From positions 62,001 through 126,000 of the forward strand of contig NZ_PPSW01000022.1 in assembly GCF_005876835.1 (NCBI RefSeq): a stretch of 64,000 bases of DNA, in the 5' to 3' direction. The DNA is from Pseudoalteromonas phenolica. Its GTDB lineage: Bacteria; Pseudomonadota; Gammaproteobacteria; Enterobacterales; Alteromonadaceae. Shown one piece after another: positions 59,656 through 64,000 of this stretch (position 1 is its first letter; each line of letters opens with the position of its first letter). A model generated the notes under the pieces. The model saw only the letters and a list, made by a program, of their open reading frames with translations, was not told where the DNA came from and made no database searches. The position numbers and the translations under genes are program-made.

Positions 59656-60114
59656 ATGGTTTACCATGTAACTAAAGTTAATTGGTTTGAGCATCAAACG
59701 CTATTAACTGAGCTAAGAGAAAAAGTGTTTGTTTATGAACTAAACTTACCTAAGAAAGTTGAGTTTGATTCACTCGATAAAAAGTCTGAACACGCAATCA
59801 TTTACGATGACTGTGATACACCCGTTGGAACTGGTAGGCTATGCCCTAATGGCTTGATAAGTCGCGTTGCTATTATTAGCCAGCATAGGAACAAAGACGC
59901 CTTTTATTCTATTCTAAATTACTTAGTTGTTATTGCGAAAGAAAAAGGCTTGAATAATATTTTCATTAATTCGGTACTTGATGAGGTACCTGCTTTTGTT
60001 GAGTATGGCTTCTCTAAAAAAGGAGGGGTATTCATGGAGGCAGGAATACCAAGGCAGCAATTATACTGCCCTGTGAATGACTTTAATGCAGAGCCTTTTA
60101 CGATGCTACATTAG
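59656..60114 (+). CDS. GNAT-family N-acetyltransferase
   Basis: 152 residues from ATG 59656 with GGAGG 4 bases upstream. GNAT layout: REKVFVYELNLPKKVEFDSLD at the start, VGTGRLCPNGLISRVAIIS (beta4), and HRNKDAFYSILNYLVVIAKEKG in place of the usual acetyl-CoA Q/RxxGxG/A, so the pyrophosphate loop is degenerate. Substrate unknown. Its last 17 bases overlap the convergent DUF4826 gene. Confidence 0.8.
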   Translation: MVYHVTKVNWFEHQTLLTELREKVFVYELNLPKKVEFDSLDKKSEHAIIYDDCDTPVGTGRLCPNGLISRVAIISQHRNKDAFYSILNYLVVIAKEKGLNNIFINSVLDEVPAFVEYGFSKKGGVFMEAGIPRQQLYCPVNDFNAEPFTMLH

Positions 60115-60529
60115 CCCATAGCTGTTCGTTCTCAAATAACTCGTATAAGCCATGTGCTCTGTTAACAAGCAAGTTTGCGAAGTCTACTTGGGTTTTGTCG
60201 ATTGGTTTACTTGCCATAATCCCATCAGCCTTCAGTTGCCACTGAAATGAAAAGTGACGTAACACATCTCTTGCATTTTCTGCTGCACTAACTTGTACTG
60301 CATCGGTAGGTAAACGACCTGTGATAACCCAATAGGTGTTGCCATCATTGCCCTTTATTTTCCAAACGGCGCACAGTGGTGGAAGAATCCTACATTCCTT
60401 CTCTAAAATGCTAACAGGCAGTACACCTTTGTCAGCCAAAAACTTTTGTGCATTACCTAAACATTCTCTTTGCCATTGATTAACTTGCGCTTCAGTCAGT
60501 TCAACCGGTATTTTCTTTTCTTCAGACAT
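60098..60529 (-). CDS. DUF4826 family protein
   Basis: 143 residues: LTEAQVNQWQRECLGNAQKFLADKG, ILPPLCAVWKIKGNDGNTYWVITGRLPTD, ARDVLRHFSFQWQLKADG and a conserved HGLYELFENEQLW tail. Matches the DUF4826 pattern common in Alteromonadales. Cytosolic, no known function. 3' end overlaps the GNAT gene by 17 bases on the other strand. Confidence 0.82.
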   Translation of the reverse strand: MSEEKKIPVELTEAQVNQWQRECLGNAQKFLADKGVLPVSILEKECRILPPLCAVWKIKGNDGNTYWVITGRLPTDAVQVSAAENARDVLRHFSFQWQLKADGIMASKPIDKTQVDFANLLVNRAHGLYELFENEQLWANVAS

Positions 60530-60678
60530 GTCGTTTTCCCATAATTTTTCTTGCAGTCACTCTACTTCCTAACAACACCTTGTCAACATATGCACGCCCA
60601 AAAATTTATTTATTGATTTATTTGCACAAAAAACATTCTTCACTAAGCTTCTAATAGAGAAATGAGTGGACAATTAAT

Positions 60679-61821
60679 ATGCAAAAGCTCGTATTCATAG
60701 GTCTTGGTACACAATCAGCTTTGTGTGCTTTAGTTTTGTTTAATATGCCCTCCTCCATCATCACACTATTAATAATATTATTAGCTATATCCTCAACATT
60801 TTTATTTTTTAAGCTGAATAAAAGTGCTGAATCAACAACCAAATCCAGTACTCTAAAAGACCCCATTGCTAATACTAATCAAGCCGATGATGCTGACCTT
60901 GCTTGTCTAGAAAATCTTGCAACCGTAATTATTCCTCAGTTATCAGCTCAGATAAATCAAGCAAGAAATCAAACCAAAAACTCTATCGTGCATATGTCTG
61001 GTGAATTTGCTGTACTTGTGCAAAGTATTACTCATACAGCCGAGCAGTTTGAACAATCAGATAGTGCAAACATCCAAAATGTCTGTGATGACAATAAAAC
61101 TAAACTCAATGACATCATCAGCGATGTTAACAAAAGCACTGAATCTCAACAGCAAATGACTGATACAGTGAAAAATTTGGTAACTCGCAGTGAGCAGCTA
61201 AAAAGCATGTCCACAGATGTGTCAAAAATCGCAGAGCAAACAAACTTGTTAGCCCTTAATGCATCAATTGAAGCTGCACGTGCAGGAGAAAATGGCCGCG
61301 GTTTTGCAGTCGTCGCCGATGAAGTTCGTTCTCTTGCAAATTCAAGTGGTGAAACAGGTCATAAAATCAGCGAACTTGTCGAATCAATTACCAATGATAT
61401 GCAAAATTCTATGCGACTGCTAGAAGAAGATTTAAAGAGTAAACAACACTCTGCGAGTAAATATGAGCAGCAAATAAATTGTGTTGTTGACGAATGGCTC
61501 ATCTTATCAAACAAAATGCATGATAAATCACTAGCGCTTCATAACGACAGTTTAGAAATTAGAAATAAAGTTTCTGAAATTATGGTTGATTTGCAATTTC
61601 AAGACAGAGTCGACCAAATTCAATCAAGCGTTGACAGTGCTCTGTCGGTCACAAGTGAAGAGTTAGCAAGATTCATTGCCAATAGAAGAAGCTGTAACAA
61701 AGCAACATTTGACCACAATAAAATCAGTCAAGTACTAGAAAAAACCGCAGCAACTAACGAACAAAGATCCATATTATCCAAAAGCGACGACAACATAGTC
61801 GACGATATTACTTTCTTATGA
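60679..61821 (+). CDS. Chemoreceptor (MCP) without a sensory ectodomain
   Basis: 380 residues. Two hydrophobic segments almost back-to-back (about 4-21 and 26-45) leave no periplasmic domain and no HAMP; a helical linker leads to the signalling helix with [34 protein letters not shown] (tip about 190-225) and a second C-terminal helix with a FQDRVDQI motif. The input must be membrane, cytoplasmic or via a partner. First gene of the che cluster that follows (8-base gap to the CheY-like gene). Confidence 0.9.
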   Translation: MQKLVFIGLGTQSALCALVLFNMPSSIITLLIILLAISSTFLFFKLNKSAESTTKSSTLKDPIANTNQADDADLACLENLATVIIPQLSAQINQARNQTKNSIVHMSGEFAVLVQSITHTAEQFEQSDSANIQNVCDDNKTKLNDIISDVNKSTESQQQMTDTVKNLVTRSEQLKSMSTDVSKIAEQTNLLALNASIEAARAGENGRGFAVVADEVRSLANSSGETGHKISELVESITNDMQNSMRLLEEDLKSKQHSASKYEQQINCVVDEWLILSNKMHDKSLALHNDSLEIRNKVSEIMVDLQFQDRVDQIQSSVDSALSVTSEELARFIANRRSCNKATFDHNKISQVLEKTAATNEQRSILSKSDDNIVDDITFL

Positions 61822-61829
61822 GGTAGGAC

Positions 61830-62198
61830 ATGAGTAAAACTATACTAATTGTTGACGATTCTGACTCTCTCAGACAAGTCGTGAATATAGCCCTCTCTGG
61901 TGCTGGTTATAATGTGATTGAAGCCTGCGATGGGAGAGATGCTTTATCAAAATTAAACGGTACTAAAGTTCACTTAATCGTCAGTGATGTGAACATGCCC
62001 AACATGAACGGCATAGAGTTTGTAAAACAAGCTAAGCAATTGCCTCAGTATAAATTTACGCCTGTCATTATGCTAACGACAGAGAACCAGCAAAGCATGA
62101 TGGAAGAAGGCAAAAAAGCCGGTGCAAAAGCCTGGATGGTTAAACCCTTTAAACCAGCACAAATGTTGCAAGCGGTTTCTAAACTGCTCAGCATTTAA
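61830..62198 (+). CDS. CheY-like response regulator
   Basis: 122 residues, a lone receiver domain: ILIVDDSDSLRQVV (acidic pocket D9-D10), phospho-acceptor D53 in IVSDVNMPNMNGIEF, conserved Thr in VIMLTTEN and Lys in MVKPFKPAQ. Likely the diffusible output or phosphate sink for the CheA encoded two genes downstream. GAGGTAGG lies before ATG 61830. Confidence 0.94.
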   Translation: MSKTILIVDDSDSLRQVVNIALSGAGYNVIEACDGRDALSKLNGTKVHLIVSDVNMPNMNGIEFVKQAKQLPQYKFTPVIMLTTENQQSMMEEGKKAGAKAWMVKPFKPAQMLQAVSKLLSI

Positions 62199-62218
62199 CT
62201 TCGTTATTGGTAATTATT

Positions 62219-62500
62219 ATGACTACCTTGAAGTTTAATTTTCCTGAAGAGTTAACGATTTACGAAGTTGCACACATCCATAATGAGTTAAAAGTCTACT
62301 TCGAAAGTAACGACGAAGTCGCTCTTGATTTAAGCCAAATTGAAGAGCTCGATTCTGCTGGTATTCAACTTATTTATAAAGCACTTCATCAACTGAATAA
62401 AGAGAACAAACCGCTTGCCACTTTTAGCATCAGTGAGGTTGTAAAAAAGAAGTTTTGCATTCTAGGTTTAAGCCTTCCTGTTCAAGTGCATGAGGAGTAA
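62219..62500 (+). CDS. STAS-domain protein of the chemosensory operon
   Basis: 93 residues from ATG 62219. STAS fold related to anti-sigma-factor antagonists: VALDLSQIEELDSAGIQLIYKAL with Ser46 in the DSAG phosphorylation site. Its place between a CheY and a CheA gene suggests it modulates the cluster or connects it to another partner, rather than a sigma factor switch. 20 bases after the CheY gene. Confidence 0.88.
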   Translation: MTTLKFNFPEELTIYEVAHIHNELKVYFESNDEVALDLSQIEELDSAGIQLIYKALHQLNKENKPLATFSISEVVKKKFCILGLSLPVQVHEE

Positions 62501-62505
62501 AAGCC

Positions 62506-64000
62506 ATGACATTAGATTTGTCCTCTGCAATTTCAACTTTTTTGAGTGAATCAAAAGAGTTACTCCAAGAAATGGAAGATGGTCTAATTGAGCTTGAATC
62601 AGAGCTTGATGAATATCACCGCGGTGAAGTGATCAACGCCGTATTTAGGGCTATCCATACTATTAAAGGCAGTGCTGGTATATTTGGGTTTGATCATGTT
62701 GTTAGCCTTACTCATATCGTAGAAACAACACTTGACGCATTACGCCTAAATCAAATTTTGCTAGATAAAGATTTAATATCAGCATATTTATCTAGCAGAG
62801 ATCTGGTTGAGACTTTAGTTGAATTAGCAGTTGAAGAGATTGAGCCGGACGACAGTACAAAAATACAGGTTAATGAACTCATTGCTTCACTCTCAAATTA
62901 CATTAATAATGAAAATGAAGAAGACAGGATACTTAAAGATCAGCCTGCTGATATAGGAACAGTTGAGTCAAATAGTAAGTGGCATCTGTTTTTTGTCCCT
63001 AACGAAAATGTACTTAGAAATGGTTTAGACCCATTCGCTTTTCTTTATTTCTTATCGAATGAAGTTGAAAATCTGCACATTGACACTTTTGTTACTTCAT
63101 TGGAACAAACACACACATTTGATCCGGAAAGTAACTATTTCTCATTTCATGCTGTATTCGATTCTGACAAATCAAGCGAAGAAATAGCTGAAATTTTTGA
63201 GTTTATACAAACCGAAGCTAATATTTCAATCATTCCTCCAAATAGTAGTTACCAAGACATCTTTAATGCATTAGGACAGTTTCCTGACTCAGCTTCAGCC
63301 GTTTCAATGCTTGAAAATAGCCAAAGCCTGCCAACTAATTATATCGATTCTATAAAGTCTGGTAGAAGCGAATTAGAAACTAGCGATGATAGCTCGCCTA
63401 GTGACACTAACAGTCAACCCAAATCTAACCAACAAAAAATTCACCAAAGTAAAACATTAAGAGTTGAAGCATTAAAGCTTGATAGATTAATTGACCAAGT
63501 TGGTGAAATGGTGATCACAGGTGCAAGAACAAACTTATTAGCACATGAAACAGGCAATGAAACACTCATTGAAGCTATGTCACTTCTAGAGCGTCTTGTT
63601 GAGAATATACGCGATAGCTCATTAAAGCTCAGGATGGTGCAGATTGGAGAAACCTTCAATAAATTTAAACGAGTTGTTCGAGACATAGCGCAAGAGCTAG
63701 GTAAAGAGGTCGAATTGAGCATTGAAGGTGCTGAAACTGAGTTAGATAAGACATTTGTCGAAAAAGTCAGCGATCCGCTCATGCATATCGTACGAAACGC
63801 GATTGACCATGGAATAGAATCACCCGATGTACGAAAACAAAATGGAAAGGATGCCACTGGCACACTTACTCTACGTGCCTACCATGATTCTGGTTCGATT
63901 GTTATAGAAATAAAAGATGATGGACAAGGTCTAAACAAAGAGAGGATCCTCGATAGAGCTATCGAGAGAGGCATTATCACTCCTGAGCAAACACTGGCTG
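62506..64000 (+). CDS. cheA: Chemotaxis histidine kinase CheA (3' end outside window)
   Basis: Starts at ATG 62506 and stays open to the window end (498 codons seen). P1 HPt domain with phospho-acceptor His51 (AIHTIKGSAGIFGF), a P2-like region (about 160-260), a low-complexity linker (SDTNSQPKSNQQKIHQSKT), the P3 dimerisation helices (LKLDRLIDQVGEMVITGARTN, near 322) and the start of the P4 kinase domain with the N box DPLMHIVRNAIDHGIE (near 425) and DDGQGLNKERIL. It takes input from the MCP and phosphorylates the CheY-like protein. CheW, CheR and CheB are expected beyond the window. Confidence 0.95.
   Translation, partial: MTLDLSSAISTFLSESKELLQEMEDGLIELESELDEYHRGEVINAVFRAIHTIKGSAGIFGFDHVVSLTHIVETTLDALRLNQILLDKDLISAYLSSRDLVETLVELAVEEIEPDDSTKIQVNELIASLSNYINNENEEDRILKDQPADIGTVESNSKWHLFFVPNENVLRNGLDPFAFLYFLSNEVENLHIDTFVTSLEQTHTFDPESNYFSFHAVFDSDKSSEEIAEIFEFIQTEANISIIPPNSSYQDIFNALGQFPDSASAVSMLENSQSLPTNYIDSIKSGRSELETSDDSSPSDTNSQPKSNQQKIHQSKTLRVEALKLDRLIDQVGEMVITGARTNLLAHETGNETLIEAMSLLERLVENIRDSSLKLRMVQIGETFNKFKRVVRDIAQELGKEVELSIEGAETELDKTFVEKVSDPLMHIVRNAIDHGIESPDVRKQNGKDATGTLTLRAYHDSGSIVIEIKDDGQGLNKERILDRAIERGIITPEQTLA

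Overview
The window looks like a chromosomal segment from a marine gammaproteobacterium of the order Alteromonadales, most likely Pseudoalteromonas. This is inferred from the low G+C coding sequence, monomeric NADP-isocitrate dehydrogenase beside cspD, two TonB-dependent receptors, several hybrid kinases and chemoreceptors, and the gene order around proS, the ETF genes, clpA/clpS and mnmA/hflD/purB. No rRNA, tRNA, CRISPR array or intact insertion sequence was recognised.

Region 1 (1-4.55 kb) is accessory. It holds the 3' end of a RecD/UvrD-type helicase, then a complete mercury-resistance operon merR-merT-merP-merC-merA. All five genes run in one direction, and a clear MerR operator lies between merR and merT. 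The block ends just before nrdB, where nrdA would normally be expected, so this looks like the right end of a genomic island. The 470-base junction contains the merA terminator, a possible gene remnant, a 29-codon leader ORF and a terminator-like hairpin 22 nt ahead of nrdB.

Region 2 (4.55-16.2 kb): nrdB plus its ferredoxin; a YaeQ-family gene; a TonB receptor with His-rich loops behind a Zur-like box (zinc uptake); a large multi-HAMP chemoreceptor; and the divergent etfBA / ETF-quinone oxidoreductase genes, whose intergenic region has three copies of a TTGACG-N4-CGTCAA dyad; then an acyl-CoA thioesterase.

Region 3 (16.2-25 kb): two small unknown genes, trmO, proS, a DUF3025 gene, an M28 lipoprotein peptidase, a putative 10-TM metal exporter whose start codon abuts a perfect inverted repeat, and an MFS/POT-like transporter.

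Region 4 (25-45.7 kb) is rich in sensing and regulation: a 7TMR-DISM hybrid kinase, a TonB receptor, a small hydrolase, a periplasmic solute-binding protein, ccoG, a PAS/sigma-54 activator, soxR, a DUF885 peptidase-like lipoprotein, nif3-cmoM, and a solute-binding protein gene tightly coupled to a hybrid histidine kinase with a LOV-type (blue-light, flavin) PAS domain; then pssA. A repeated dyad at the sigma-54 activator gene and upstream of ccoG, with a GG-N10-GC promoter before ccoG, suggests a local regulatory circuit.

Region 5 (45.7-60.5 kb) is a housekeeping core: trxB, the N-degron genes aat-bpt-infA-clpA-clpS, cspD, monomeric icd, rluE, mnmA-hflD-purB, roxA, a GNAT protein and a DUF4826 gene. 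Region 6 (60.6-64 kb) is the start of a chemosensory operon: chemoreceptor, CheY-like regulator, STAS protein, and CheA, which runs off the window.
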